Shown: piece by piece, positions 46,146-55,245 of the stretch
How the letters are laid out: every line of letters starts with the position of its first letter
Position numbering within the stretch: position 1 is the stretch's first letter
From: Sphingobacterium lactis
Lineage (GTDB): Bacteria; Bacteroidota; Bacteroidia; Sphingobacteriales; Sphingobacteriaceae
DNA: 64,000 bases
Reading direction: 5' to 3'
NCBI RefSeq assembly: GCF_011046555.1
Contig: NZ_CP049246.1
Coordinates: 1,860,001 to 1,924,000, forward strand
Notes under the pieces: generated by a model
What the model was told of the DNA's origin: nothing
The model's database searches: none
The model's input: the letters and a program-made list of their open reading frames with translations, nothing else
Made by a program: the position numbers and the translations under genes

Positions 46146-46240
46146 GTTTGTGGTAGGCGTATGGAGAACGGCAGGGCATGGACGCTGGCGCACGAGATGT
46201 GCGGTTGCCATGGTGCGACTAAACGATACCAACCAAAATA

Positions 46241-46273
46241 AAAAAGCGTTAATCCATTACAGATTAACGCTTT
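46241..46273 (-). terminator. Terminator of the tRNA-Ala gene
   Basis: On the minus strand AAAGCGTTAATC / GATTAACGCTTT is a perfect 12-bp stem with a 7-nt loop, followed by TTTATTTT. It lies 15 bp after the tRNA. Confidence 0.85.
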
Positions 46274-46287
46274 GTCTTTTGATCCTG

Positions 46288-46361
<74 letters not shown>

Positions 46362-46397
46362 TTAGCACCGCAAATATAGGGTTTTACTTGGAAATTC

Positions 46398-48296
46398 CTA
46401 TTTATATGTAAAGTTATATTTCCATGAATCCGTATAGGCTACTTCGGACATAAAATTATAGAATGATTCATAGCTTTCGGCCGGAAATTCTCCTTCTTTT
46501 AAGACCAGTTTACGGTAGCAGATCATCTTGCCGTCTTCAAGTTTCACCGTGAATTCATAACTGCCCATTGGCACTTCATTTTTAACCGTTTTGGGAAGAA
46601 TAATCGCTTTCAGATTTTTGGGAAGTTCAATTATAGTCTCATCGATATCCGTATATCCGCGCGTGATTTTCACTGGATTCTTCCTGTTGCGAATATCGGG
46701 AATACCAGTAGACCTGTTGAAGATGTTTGGAAAAACAGTCATGTTATCCTTATTCCTGACAGCCAAATTCTCAATGCTGATCTGCAGATCTTCCTGCAAG
46801 GTGAGCTTAGGAGCGCTGTTAACCTTATAATTTACATCCAAAAATTGGATACGATTGATATCATATTGCTTGCGCAGGGCCTTGACTTGCTCATCCCTCA
46901 CTTTCTTGATGTTGCTGAAATGGTTGTCAAATTGTGTCCCTGCAAATGCCGTGGACAGGGAACCCGTCATGTTTCCTAGCGAATCCAATTTCAGGTTTGC
47001 GATGCGGTGTTGCAGGTTGTCTTGGTAATCATATACTGCCGTACGCATGACCTGGCCACCCTCCGGCGTACAGGCCAACACCAGTCGATCGTCCGTAAAA
47101 TCACCTAGGTATCCAAATGGCATGTCCTGGCTGGTACATTCCAACCACGTCGTGTCATTGGCAAAGGGGAGACAGAGAATAACATGATTGCCATCGATTA
47201 TGTTGGCGAATTCAGGCTCCACATCAATCTTGCGGTTGCCCGCTTCGACGATACAGTAGTAGGAGGGAATATTGGCCACATCCAGCAAGGCTTGCGTATA
47301 GTTTACCAAGGCCTTGCAATCGCCATAGCCTAGGCGGTCCACATCGGTCGCAGGGAAGGGTTCCTGACCACCAATACCGATCTGAATACTGATGTATCGG
47401 GTTTTTTTCTGCATGTATTCATAAATCGCCTTGGCCTTTTCGCGGTCTGTTTTCAGGTCCTTGCATAGCTCTTGGACTTTCGCTATCGTGGCAGGTGCCA
47501 GTTTCCGCTTATCCTTCAGCAGGGTGGCATTCATCCAGTTGCCGAAACTTTTCCAATCGGTTGCCGAGCCATCATACTTATAATAAGAAAATGCTTCCGG
47601 AACTGCCATCACGTGCATGCCCGTAATTTGACGGATAGGACTGAACGGCTCCGAACGGCTCGCCGGAATGTTCTTGGCTTCCCACGTATAGATTTTCTGT
47701 TTGCCCTGTTCTTCCACCTTACCCGGTGATTGAAGATTCTTGGTCAATATCCGCAATGTCAAATCCGAGGGCGTCACAATCTGGTAACTGCTTTTCTCTA
47801 CGGAAACATCAACTGTATAGTTGGGATTCCAGGAACCGATGATTAAACTTTGATTGTGCTTTGTTTCGTAATCCAATTTAATGGTGTACGGATAACTGTT
47901 CTGCTTGGGATCATAGTGCTTTAAACGGCTGCTGGAAAACATGGTCACCTCATCCGATGCGCTATAATCTTTAAAGTCCTTCATGGTAAATTTCTTGATC
48001 AGCTTTCCATCACCATCATAGATTTCCCCTTTGATACTTTTGATCTGCCGAGATTTATCATAGCCGAACACCTGATCCGCATAGGCATCACCTTTGGCGT
48101 TGTGAATGGTCATAATTTGAGTCCCTGTTTGGGTCATATCATCAGGGCCTTTGATAACATAGGTTCGGATGTCCTCCCGAATAGTTGCAGCAGCGTGGCT
48201 GCGCAATTCCTTTGGAATGCTGGACGCTTCATATTGTGCGGACGCCTGTTGTGCTACGGAAAGAAATAAACAGGCAATAAGGATAAACTTCTTCAT
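46398..48296 (-). CDS. DUF3857 / transglutaminase-like secreted protein (intact Cys-His)
   Basis: 632 residues from the ATG at 48296 (after the upstream TAG with one base between). An in-frame TTG at 48311 would begin inside the preceding gene. Signal peptide to about residue 20 (ASAQ). An N-terminal DUF3857 beta domain is followed by a transglutaminase-like fold. The catalytic Cys lies in YGDCKALVNYT (C327) and His in GNHVILCLP (H371). The third position is Glu in WLECTS (E386), where Asp is usual. A C-terminal DUF2569-type beta domain follows. The substrate is unknown. Partner of the adjacent paralogue. Confidence 0.78.
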   Translation of the reverse strand: MKKFILIACLFLSVAQQASAQYEASSIPKELRSHAAATIREDIRTYVIKGPDDMTQTGTQIMTIHNAKGDAYADQVFGYDKSRQIKSIKGEIYDGDGKLIKKFTMKDFKDYSASDEVTMFSSSRLKHYDPKQNSYPYTIKLDYETKHNQSLIIGSWNPNYTVDVSVEKSSYQIVTPSDLTLRILTKNLQSPGKVEEQGKQKIYTWEAKNIPASRSEPFSPIRQITGMHVMAVPEAFSYYKYDGSATDWKSFGNWMNATLLKDKRKLAPATIAKVQELCKDLKTDREKAKAIYEYMQKKTRYISIQIGIGGQEPFPATDVDRLGYGDCKALVNYTQALLDVANIPSYYCIVEAGNRKIDVEPEFANIIDGNHVILCLPFANDTTWLECTSQDMPFGYLGDFTDDRLVLACTPEGGQVMRTAVYDYQDNLQHRIANLKLDSLGNMTGSLSTAFAGTQFDNHFSNIKKVRDEQVKALRKQYDINRIQFLDVNYKVNSAPKLTLQEDLQISIENLAVRNKDNMTVFPNIFNRSTGIPDIRNRKNPVKITRGYTDIDETIIELPKNLKAIILPKTVKNEVPMGSYEFTVKLEDGKMICYRKLVLKEGEFPAESYESFYNFMSEVAYTDSWKYNFTYK

Positions 48297-48297
48297 G

Positions 48298-50268
48298 CTA
48301 TTGCTTTGCAAATTGAAAATCTTTCTGTTGTTGTTGAATGATCCGGGCGTATAGCTCCTTCAGGAAAAAATATTCATCGGAAGTGTAGATGGCCTTGTTC
48401 ATGGATATCTGCTGTTGGATCATCAGGTTATTGCCTTCTATGGCCGATTTAAATGTATATTTAGCGGCTTGTTCCGGCAGCGTCATGGAAATATCCTTCG
48501 GTTTATCTTTAAGGACATAACCATTTGGCAGGGTGAAATTAAAGTTATACAGCTCGCTTTCCTCTGCACCGAGATCCACAGGGTAATTCCGCTGTTCCAA
48601 GGTAAATGGATTCTTGGTTATACGATTGTAAATCATGGGATTCAACACATACCGAAGGTCATTAAAGTTATCCCGAAGGTCTATTTCAAAGGTTAATTCC
48701 TCAAACAGACTTTTTTCAAGGTTGTTCAGGTTGTCGACTTTCGATTTTTTTATCCGGAAATTACCCGAATTCTCCATCAGTTTCTCTTCGTATTCTTCCA
48801 ATGAAGGGTATTCGTCAATCGTATTTCTTTTCGCTAGCGCTTTTAAACCTGTACTTTGAATTCGTAGGGTTCCAGTGATTTTGCCCGTGCTATCCAGAAC
48901 AGCGAGTACATTGTAGATGTTTTTTGAAGGTGTGGTATTGACCAGGTCCACCCAATCTGATTTTCCCTTGGAATAGATCACCCGTCCCTTATAATTAATG
49001 GACTCTAGGGAAAGTTCTCCGAATGGCAGCATGTTGACAGATGCATCCAATAGGTAATCCTTGCCATCGATCTTGACCATGCATAGCACGCCGTTAAAAT
49101 CAGTGAGGACCGGGTAAAGTAATCCCGGTATACCTGTTGTGCGGTGTGAAAAAATGACTGGATAGGCCTCGATGTCTGCAGCATTCATGGCTGCAACCAA
49201 GGCAAGGTTGATATCAGCGATGTTCCCTTTTTTCTCCGCTAAAGCTTTTTTGATTCCTTTTTCAGCGTATTTTCCACCTACTTCATTCCAAGCAATATGA
49301 TCCTGGATATAATAATAGATATTCTTTGCTTTGGCCAGATTGGTCGTTGCCGAATCGACCATCGTAGGTAAAAGTTCCTTAAATGCTCCCTTATTTTTTA
49401 TCTGCCCACCAAAATCCTTATCAGCCATCAACTCTTCATCGATATTGGCCCACGTTTTTGCAAAATTGGTCACACCGCCGGCTGGTCGGGTATACGAACG
49501 CAATTCAAAATTGATGGAGGAAATATAGTTGATCGGCGCAAGCATAAAACCTTCATCCTTAAATGCAGGGATATCCTTCATAATGTAGATCAGTTTGGAA
49601 CAATCTTGCCTATTCCCGCCATATAGAAAATGTTCCCGTAGGATTTCGTCCTTTTGTTCCGTCAGACCGTAATAACCTTTCATGGACACATTATAATCAA
49701 ATGTTGCAGGTATTACAGCCACATATTCACTATGCAGTTTTGGTAGGTTCGATTGAAAATACCACGTCCTAAAATTTCTGATGAATGGACTGTAAAGCCT
49801 ATAGGAATATTCAATGATCGAATTTTCCTTGATATTAGGAAGCGTAAATTTCAGTTCATTTGCGTACTGTGAAGCCTTCTCGTTAAATACGGCTTCACGT
49901 TTCATTTCCGTTTCTTGGACCTGACCATTTTCATAGTTGAGCGTCCTGCCCTTCAATTCCTTAATATACTCTTCCTCGTTTCCTGACTTATACAGCCTCA
50001 GTTTTACATTCGCCTCGTCAAATCCTTCCTTGTCCAGGATTTTGATGCGCACATGTTTTACATGGACGATCATTAACTGTTCATCACCCTCGACGTACTG
50101 CAGTTCGGTACGACCATGCTCGAAGAGAACAATCGCATGAGCTGTTGTGTCAGTTTTTTTCAGATCATCCGTAAAATTGCGGATATGGATTTTGGGTAGG
50201 GGGTTTTCCTGTGCATTACCCATTGCACATGCCATAAGCATGGCCAGGATGAGATAAATAGATTTCAT
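48298..50268 (-). CDS. DUF3857 / transglutaminase-like secreted protein (active site lost)
   Basis: 656 residues from the ATG at 50268, which gives a signal peptide (ILAMLMACAMGNAQ). A GTG at 50292 overlaps the promoter box and is rejected. The layout is the same as the neighbour, with a DUF3857 domain followed by the transglutaminase fold. Here the Cys position is Ile (GNIADINLAL, I350) and the His position Gly (FNGVLCMV, G393). Only the Asp is kept (LLDAS, D408), so it cannot be a normal cysteine enzyme. The next gene starts after one base, so the two probably form a pair in which this one is a structural or regulatory subunit. Confidence 0.75.
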   Translation of the reverse strand: MKSIYLILAMLMACAMGNAQENPLPKIHIRNFTDDLKKTDTTAHAIVLFEHGRTELQYVEGDEQLMIVHVKHVRIKILDKEGFDEANVKLRLYKSGNEEEYIKELKGRTLNYENGQVQETEMKREAVFNEKASQYANELKFTLPNIKENSIIEYSYRLYSPFIRNFRTWYFQSNLPKLHSEYVAVIPATFDYNVSMKGYYGLTEQKDEILREHFLYGGNRQDCSKLIYIMKDIPAFKDEGFMLAPINYISSINFELRSYTRPAGGVTNFAKTWANIDEELMADKDFGGQIKNKGAFKELLPTMVDSATTNLAKAKNIYYYIQDHIAWNEVGGKYAEKGIKKALAEKKGNIADINLALVAAMNAADIEAYPVIFSHRTTGIPGLLYPVLTDFNGVLCMVKIDGKDYLLDASVNMLPFGELSLESINYKGRVIYSKGKSDWVDLVNTTPSKNIYNVLAVLDSTGKITGTLRIQSTGLKALAKRNTIDEYPSLEEYEEKLMENSGNFRIKKSKVDNLNNLEKSLFEELTFEIDLRDNFNDLRYVLNPMIYNRITKNPFTLEQRNYPVDLGAEESELYNFNFTLPNGYVLKDKPKDISMTLPEQAAKYTFKSAIEGNNLMIQQQISMNKAIYTSDEYFFLKELYARIIQQQQKDFQFAKQ

Positions 50269-50289
50269 AAACAATTGGTAATAGTTCAC

Positions 50290-50297
50290 CAAATGTA
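50290..50297 (-). promoter_or_regulatory. Promoter of the DUF3857 pair
   Basis: TACATTTG on the minus strand, a perfect TAnnTTTG, 21 nt before the ATG at 50268. It supports that start over the upstream GTG, which lies inside this box. Confidence 0.5.
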
Positions 50298-50383
50298 AAA
50301 AATATTAAGTTAATTGTCGGTTAAATAATTTTTAATTGGTCTTTTTTTTGGAAAAAAAATGATGAGGTTGCGTAGTGCTTAGG

Positions 50384-52156
50384 TTAAGCTTCCAATAATT
50401 GTTTCTCGTAAAGAGAGAAGTATTCCCCCTGTTGGGCGAGAAGTTCTTCATGGGTGCCTTCTTCGATAATCTTTCCATCATCCAGAACAATGATATGATC
50501 GGCGTTCTTGATCGTTGAAATGCGGTGTGCAATGATAATGGAGGTCTTGCCTTTCATGATGCGGCCAAGGTTGTGCAGGATTTCCTCCTCGGTCTTGGTG
50601 TCCACAGCAGAGAGACAGTCGTCAAACATCAATATCTGCGGATCTTTTACTAATGCCCGTGCAATCGATACCCGTTGTTTCTGACCTCCGGATAAGGTAA
50701 TTCCACGTTCGCCGATATGGGTGTCAAAACCTTCGTCAAAGGCAATGATGTTCTCATAGACCACAGCATCCTTCGCGGCCTGTTCGACTTTTTCCTGGTC
50801 CACCTCATCCAACCCAAAGGCAATGTTTCGCGCTATGGTGTCCGAAAATAGGAATACGGACTGCGGGACAAATCCGATCTGTTGGCGGAGGTTATCCAGA
50901 TGAAAATCCTTGATGGGTTGCCCATCGTAGCGGATTTCGCCGGCATCGGTGTCGAACATGCGCAGGAGGAGGTTCGCCAATGTGGACTTGCCGGATCCTG
51001 TTTTCCCGATGATGGCCAAGGTTTCGCCAGGTCGGATATGGATATTGATATTATCGATGGCTTTGATGCCGGTATCCGGATAAGTAAATGACACATTCTT
51101 CAGCTGTATGTCTCCTTCCAACTTCCGGTCCTCAGTACCGTCCTTGATTTCCGACTGGGTATGGAGAAATTCATTGATCCTTTTTTGGGATGCTGCTGCC
51201 CGTTGAATTAGGGAGGTCACCCAAGCCAAGGACATGGCAGGAAACGTCAGTTGATTGACGTAGATGATAAATTCAGCGATGTTCCCCGCAGTGATATTTC
51301 CGGCATTGACTTCCAGACCACCCACGTAGACCGTGATAATCGTACTGAAACCAATCAGGAAAATAATCAGTGGGAAAAAGATCGCCTGCACCTTGACCAA
51401 TCGCAGGTTGATGTTCCGGTAATTATCACTCTCCGTCCGAAAATTAGTCATTTTATCTTCCTCACGCGCATACGTCTTCACTACACGGATGCCGGAAAAA
51501 GTTTCTTGGACAAAAGAAGAGAGATTGGACAATTGCCGTTGGATGCGCTCGCTCCGGCGGTTGATGACCTTGTTCACGAACAAGATCAACACGGAGATGA
51601 TCGGTATGGGGAGGAGGGAATAGGTCGCCAACGTGGCATTCACATTATACATCGCATAGATGATCATAATGGATAACACCACGGTATTGATGGCGTACAT
51701 GATGGCAGGGCCGAGGTAATTTCGAACCTGGTTGACATCCTCGGTTGCCCGATTCATCAAGTCCCCAGTATTATTGCGTCTATAGAAGGCAAAATCCAGC
51801 TGTTGGTAATGCTGGTAAATTTCGTTCTTGATATCGTATTCTATGTGGCGCGAGGTCAGGATCAAAGTCTGGCGCATCATGAATAGGAAAATTCCCCGCA
51901 GCAGTGCGAGGACCAGCACCACAATACCGAAGAAAAGCAAGCTCTTGCTGAAGATGTCATAGATCAGTTCCTGCCGGTCGAAACCGTCATACAGTCGGTA
52001 CAGATCAATGTTTTCCTTGACCAAGTCAAAAGCTTCGCGAATGACCTGTGCGGGCAGAATTCCGAAGTAATTGGAGATAATCACGAAGATTATTCCGGGG
52101 ATGATCTGCCAGCGGTACTTGTAGAAAAACTTATTGAGGTATGACAATTCCTTCAT
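50384..52156 (-). CDS. ABC exporter, fused permease-ATPase (MsbA/LmrA-like)
   Basis: 590 residues: six membrane spans in the first 320 residues and one ATPase domain. Walker A is GKTGSGKS (384-391), the signature is TLSGGQKQRVSIARA, Walker B is QILMFDDCLSAVD and the switch His is in IIAHRIS. It works as a dimer. Substrates in this subfamily include lipid A-type lipids and drugs. The specific one is unknown. The ATG is 5 nt after a promoter box, so the transcript would be nearly leaderless. Confidence 0.9.
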   Translation of the reverse strand: MKELSYLNKFFYKYRWQIIPGIIFVIISNYFGILPAQVIREAFDLVKENIDLYRLYDGFDRQELIYDIFSKSLLFFGIVVLVLALLRGIFLFMMRQTLILTSRHIEYDIKNEIYQHYQQLDFAFYRRNNTGDLMNRATEDVNQVRNYLGPAIMYAINTVVLSIMIIYAMYNVNATLATYSLLPIPIISVLILFVNKVINRRSERIQRQLSNLSSFVQETFSGIRVVKTYAREEDKMTNFRTESDNYRNINLRLVKVQAIFFPLIIFLIGFSTIITVYVGGLEVNAGNITAGNIAEFIIYVNQLTFPAMSLAWVTSLIQRAAASQKRINEFLHTQSEIKDGTEDRKLEGDIQLKNVSFTYPDTGIKAIDNINIHIRPGETLAIIGKTGSGKSTLANLLLRMFDTDAGEIRYDGQPIKDFHLDNLRQQIGFVPQSVFLFSDTIARNIAFGLDEVDQEKVEQAAKDAVVYENIIAFDEGFDTHIGERGITLSGGQKQRVSIARALVKDPQILMFDDCLSAVDTKTEEEILHNLGRIMKGKTSIIIAHRISTIKNADHIIVLDDGKIIEEGTHEELLAQQGEYFSLYEKQLLEA

Positions 52157-52161
52157 TCCAA

Positions 52162-52169
52162 CAAAAGTA
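52162..52169 (-). promoter_or_regulatory. Promoter of the ABC exporter (leaderless type)
   Basis: TACTTTTG on the minus strand, a perfect TAnnTTTG, with only TTGGA between it and the ATG. Confidence 0.5.
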
Positions 52170-52273
52170 TCTATAAAATTTTAAATAATTGGGCGATAAA
52201 GTTGTGATAATGTCAATAGTTGAACCTATTTCATATATTTTGCTGCTAGTGGTTAAAGAACTAAATAATTTGT

Positions 52274-52281
52274 TAATTTTG
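52274..52281 (+). promoter_or_regulatory. Candidate promoter of the LeuDH-family gene
   Basis: TAATTTTG, a perfect TAnnTTTG, ends 24 nt before the ATG at 52306. Confidence 0.45.
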
Positions 52282-52305
52282 TAGCTGTTAATTTTTGTTT
52301 TTAAT

Positions 52306-53376
52306 ATGCAAAAGGATTCTACCTCGCTATTTGATTTGATGCGTGTTTCTGACCATCAAAATATCTTCATTTGTAATGATAAGGAAGTTGGATTGAAGGC
52401 GATTGTCGCCATTCACGACACCACTTTAGGACCAGCCATCGGCGGGGTTCGTATGTTGCCGTACAGCTCAGAGGCAGAAGCCATTGATGATGCGTTACGT
52501 TTGTCCAAAGCAATCACGTACAAAGCATCGTTGGCAGGATTGAATCTTGGTGGAGGTAGTGCCATTATCATTGGTAACAACCGTACAGAGAAGTCTGAAG
52601 TATTGATGCGCCGTTTTGGTCGTTTCATCAACGGGTTGAATGGAAATTTCATTGCATCCATCGATGTGGGTACAACCCAGAAGGATCTGGAATACATCCA
52701 TGCGGAAACAAATTATGTAGCTGGCTTACCGACTTCATTGAATGGAGCCGGAGATACCACGGTATTTGCTGCAAAGGGTGTTTATTATGGTATCAAAGCT
52801 GCAATCAAGGAATTGTACGGAGATGATAACCTCGCAGGCAGAAAGATTGCCGTTCAAGGGGTAGGCAGTGTGGGTGAGCATTTGGTATCGCTGTTGCGCG
52901 CCGAAAATGCACGCGTATACGTTTCGGACATGACCGAAGAGCGCAAGATGAAAATCGCGGCAAAATATAAAGCTGAACCTATCACTTATTCAACCAGCTT
53001 TGAATTGGATGTCGATGTCTATGCACCATGTGCACTTGGTGGCACTGTTAATCCGGATACGGTTCCGCGTATGCGTTGTAAGATCATTGCAGGTTCTGCC
53101 AACAACCAACTCTTGGAAGAAGAGCGTACCGTAGAATTGTTAAAGGAACACAACATCCTTTATACACCTGACTTCTTGATCAACGCCGGTGCATTGATCA
53201 GTTGTTTCTCCGAACTGGAAGGTTATGGGGCTGACCGTACGGACCACTTGATCCGCTACATCTACACAGCAACGAGACACGTGATCCAGAAATCTAGAGA
53301 AGAAAATATTTCAACATACCAAGCTGCGAAGGACCTGGCTGAAAAACGCATCCAGGACATGAAGAAGCTTAAATAG
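52306..53376 (+). CDS. Glu/Leu/Phe/Val dehydrogenase family protein, catalytic Lys replaced by Ser
   Basis: 356 residues, overall like leucine dehydrogenase: N-terminal IGGVRMLPY, AITYKASLAGLNLGGG, IDVGTT (D120) and an NAD-binding GVGSVGEHL. The Lys of ITYKAS (K73) is present, but the active-site Lys expected in GGGKAVI is Ser here (S85, codon AGT at 52558-52560), giving LGGGSAIIIG. Lys in this motif of bacterial leucine dehydrogenase is catalytic, so this protein may be a weak or non-classical dehydrogenase. The glycine-rich loop after it is also altered (LNGAGDTTVFAAKG). It could still bind the substrate or cofactor. Confidence 0.82.
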   Translation: MQKDSTSLFDLMRVSDHQNIFICNDKEVGLKAIVAIHDTTLGPAIGGVRMLPYSSEAEAIDDALRLSKAITYKASLAGLNLGGGSAIIIGNNRTEKSEVLMRRFGRFINGLNGNFIASIDVGTTQKDLEYIHAETNYVAGLPTSLNGAGDTTVFAAKGVYYGIKAAIKELYGDDNLAGRKIAVQGVGSVGEHLVSLLRAENARVYVSDMTEERKMKIAAKYKAEPITYSTSFELDVDVYAPCALGGTVNPDTVPRMRCKIIAGSANNQLLEEERTVELLKEHNILYTPDFLINAGALISCFSELEGYGADRTDHLIRYIYTATRHVIQKSREENISTYQAAKDLAEKRIQDMKKLK

Positions 53377-53392
53377 ATTAATATAGTATAAT

Positions 53393-53426
53393 ATCGTTCT
53401 TTATAAAAAATCGTTCTTTCAATAAA
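53393..53426. repeat. Two 17-bp tandem repeats upstream of nusB
   Basis: ATCGTTCTTTATAAAAA is followed directly by ATCGTTCTTTCAATAAA: the first ten bases are identical and three of the other seven differ. The repeat ends 2 bp before the nusB ATG. It is either a slippage duplication or a leader element. Confidence 0.5.
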
Positions 53427-53428
53427 TT

Positions 53429-54379
53429 ATGCTAAATAGAAGACACCTTAGGGTAAAGGTCATGCAAACATTGTATGCCTACAGCTTGTCCGAGGACAAG
53501 AACATTGTAAATTTTGAGAAAAGTCTGCTCAAAAGTGTGGAAGAGGTCGATGAAATGTACATCTGGACACTGAATCTTTTGGATGAGGTAGCCGAGTACG
53601 TACTTATCGATGTGGAAGGTATTGCCAATAAATGGATACCAACCGACAAGGATAAAACCTTTACATCCACCAAACTGAACAGCAACACCTTTATCGACTC
53701 GTTGAGACAGAACAGGGAGTATTTGGAAAAGGTAAAGCGCTATAAGGTCGATTGGAATTACGATCCGGAGATCGTACGTTCTATATTTGCCCAATTGAAA
53801 GAATCTGAAGCTTACCTGGAATACCTGAAACTGGAAGATCGTTCGATTTCCGCTGAAAAGGATATCATCAAGTACATCTTCAAGAAGATCATCTTGAAGT
53901 CGCCTGATATCGAACAAGCTTTTGATGAACGTTTCATCAACTGGCAGGTAGATAAGGAAGTATTACAGGCGATGGTGGCAAAGACCTTCAAAAACTTTAA
54001 CTCGGAGGTTCCTGCAAAGAACCAGTTGGCCGATTTAACGCCATCGTGGTTGGAAGATAAGGACTTCATCCTAGACCTATTGAAGCTATCCATCAAGCAT
54101 GCCAATGAATATCAGGAAATGATTGCCGGAAAAACCAAGAACTGGGAATCCGACCGGATTGCATTGGTCGACAATTTGCTGATGCGTATGGCCATAACAG
54201 AGCTGATTAATTTCCCGACCATCCCTGTGAAAGTGACAATAAATGAATATATTGAGCTTTCAAAATCTTTTAGTACCCTAAAAAGTAGTACCTTTATCAA
54301 TGGTATCTTAGATAAGATATTAGCCGATCTGACGACACAACGTCGCATCAGAAAAGAAGGAAGAGGATTAATTGCATAA
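53429..54379 (+). CDS. nusB: Transcription antitermination factor NusB (long Bacteroidota form)
   Basis: 316 residues, more than twice E. coli NusB (139). The first 20 residues (MLNRRHLRVKVMQTLYAYSL) match the NusB start. The C-terminal NusB fold is seen near residues 195-305 (ANEYQEMIAGKTKNWESDRI, then LVDNLLMRMAITELINFPTI, INEYIELSKSFSTLKS and FINGILDKI). The middle holds an extra helical region of unknown role. NusB with S10 binds boxA RNA in rRNA antitermination. It precedes the DUF1573 lipoprotein by 7 bp. Confidence 0.9.
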   Translation: MLNRRHLRVKVMQTLYAYSLSEDKNIVNFEKSLLKSVEEVDEMYIWTLNLLDEVAEYVLIDVEGIANKWIPTDKDKTFTSTKLNSNTFIDSLRQNREYLEKVKRYKVDWNYDPEIVRSIFAQLKESEAYLEYLKLEDRSISAEKDIIKYIFKKIILKSPDIEQAFDERFINWQVDKEVLQAMVAKTFKNFNSEVPAKNQLADLTPSWLEDKDFILDLLKLSIKHANEYQEMIAGKTKNWESDRIALVDNLLMRMAITELINFPTIPVKVTINEYIELSKSFSTLKSSTFINGILDKILADLTTQRRIRKEGRGLIA

Positions 54380-54386
54380 GTTTTTT

Positions 54387-54830
54387 ATGAAACACACTAT
54401 TTTATCAATATTCGCCGTTGCGGCATTGCTAACATCTTGTAATCAGGGACCGAAGGAACACACAGGCACGGCAGGTGATGGTACAACAGTATCGACCGAG
54501 GCCAGCGCTGGTGCTACCGGAAAAATTGAATTCAAGGAAGAAGCTTTCGATTTCGGAAAGATTAAGGAAGGGGAAGTGGTGAAGCATGTATTTACCTTTA
54601 CCAATACGGGTGAAGCACCTGTCATCCTATCCCAAGTGACAGCATCCTGTGGATGTACTACGCCATCTTTCACGACAACACCGGTATTGCCGGGTAAATC
54701 CGGAGAGATTGCCGTAGAATTCAATAGTGCAGGTATGGTGGGTCAGCAACAGAAAATCATCACCGTAGTTTCCAATTCGGAAAACAACATCACGACGATT
54801 CAGCTGAAAGGTACAGTAGACGCGGCGTAA
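54387..54830 (+). CDS. DUF1573 domain lipoprotein
   Basis: 147 residues from the ATG at 54387, 7 bp after nusB (an in-frame TTG at 54372 is less likely). Lipobox cysteine in AALLTSCNQG. The DUF1573 domain follows (FDFGKIKEGEVVKHVFTFTN, then TASCGCTTPSFTTTPVLPGKSGEI). It is an immunoglobulin-like fold found in many Bacteroidota lipoproteins. The function is unknown. Likely transcribed with nusB and yajC. Confidence 0.85.
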   Translation: MKHTILSIFAVAALLTSCNQGPKEHTGTAGDGTTVSTEASAGATGKIEFKEEAFDFGKIKEGEVVKHVFTFTNTGEAPVILSQVTASCGCTTPSFTTTPVLPGKSGEIAVEFNSAGMVGQQQKIITVVSNSENNITTIQLKGTVDAA

Positions 54831-54860
54831 TTAAAAGTAAACTATTATAACAACATACAA

Positions 54861-55172
54861 ATGATTTCAACAGTTTTATTACAAGCTAGCGGAAGTGGAT
54901 TGATGCAGATGCTTCCAATGGTATTAATTGTTGTGGTTTTCTATTTCTTTATGATTAGACCACAAATGAAAAAGCAAAAAGAGCACAAGAAATATATCGA
55001 AGAGATTGGTGTAAACTCAAGAGTCGTAACGACTGCAGGTATTCATGGCCGTATCGTTGAAGTAAGCGATAAGACCTTCTTGGTAGATGTTGGCAACGGT
55101 GTGAAGATCCGTTTCGATAAAACAGCAATCTCCCTAGAGGCATCGAAGGCATTGAACACGCCAGCTGCTTAA
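54861..55172 (+). CDS. yajC: Preprotein translocase subunit YajC
   Basis: 103 residues: one N-terminal membrane span (MLPMVLIVVVFYFFMIRPQM) followed by KKQKEHKKYIEEIGVNSRVV and VGNGVKIRFDKTAIS. A SecDF partner in the Sec translocon. It lies 30 bp after the DUF1573 gene. Confidence 0.93.
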   Translation: MISTVLLQASGSGLMQMLPMVLIVVVFYFFMIRPQMKKQKEHKKYIEEIGVNSRVVTTAGIHGRIVEVSDKTFLVDVGNGVKIRFDKTAISLEASKALNTPAA

Positions 55173-55201
55173 TCACTGGTTAATACCAGTAAAGAAAATT
55201 G

Positions 55202-55229
55202 AAAAAGCTACCCTTGGGTAGCTTTTCTT
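55202..55229. terminator. Bidirectional terminator between yajC and rlmF
   Basis: AAAAGCTACCC / GGTAGCTTTT stem with a short loop and T-rich ends on both sides. It serves two convergent genes. Confidence 0.8.
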
Positions 55230-55245
55230 ATGTTCAGGATGTTCG

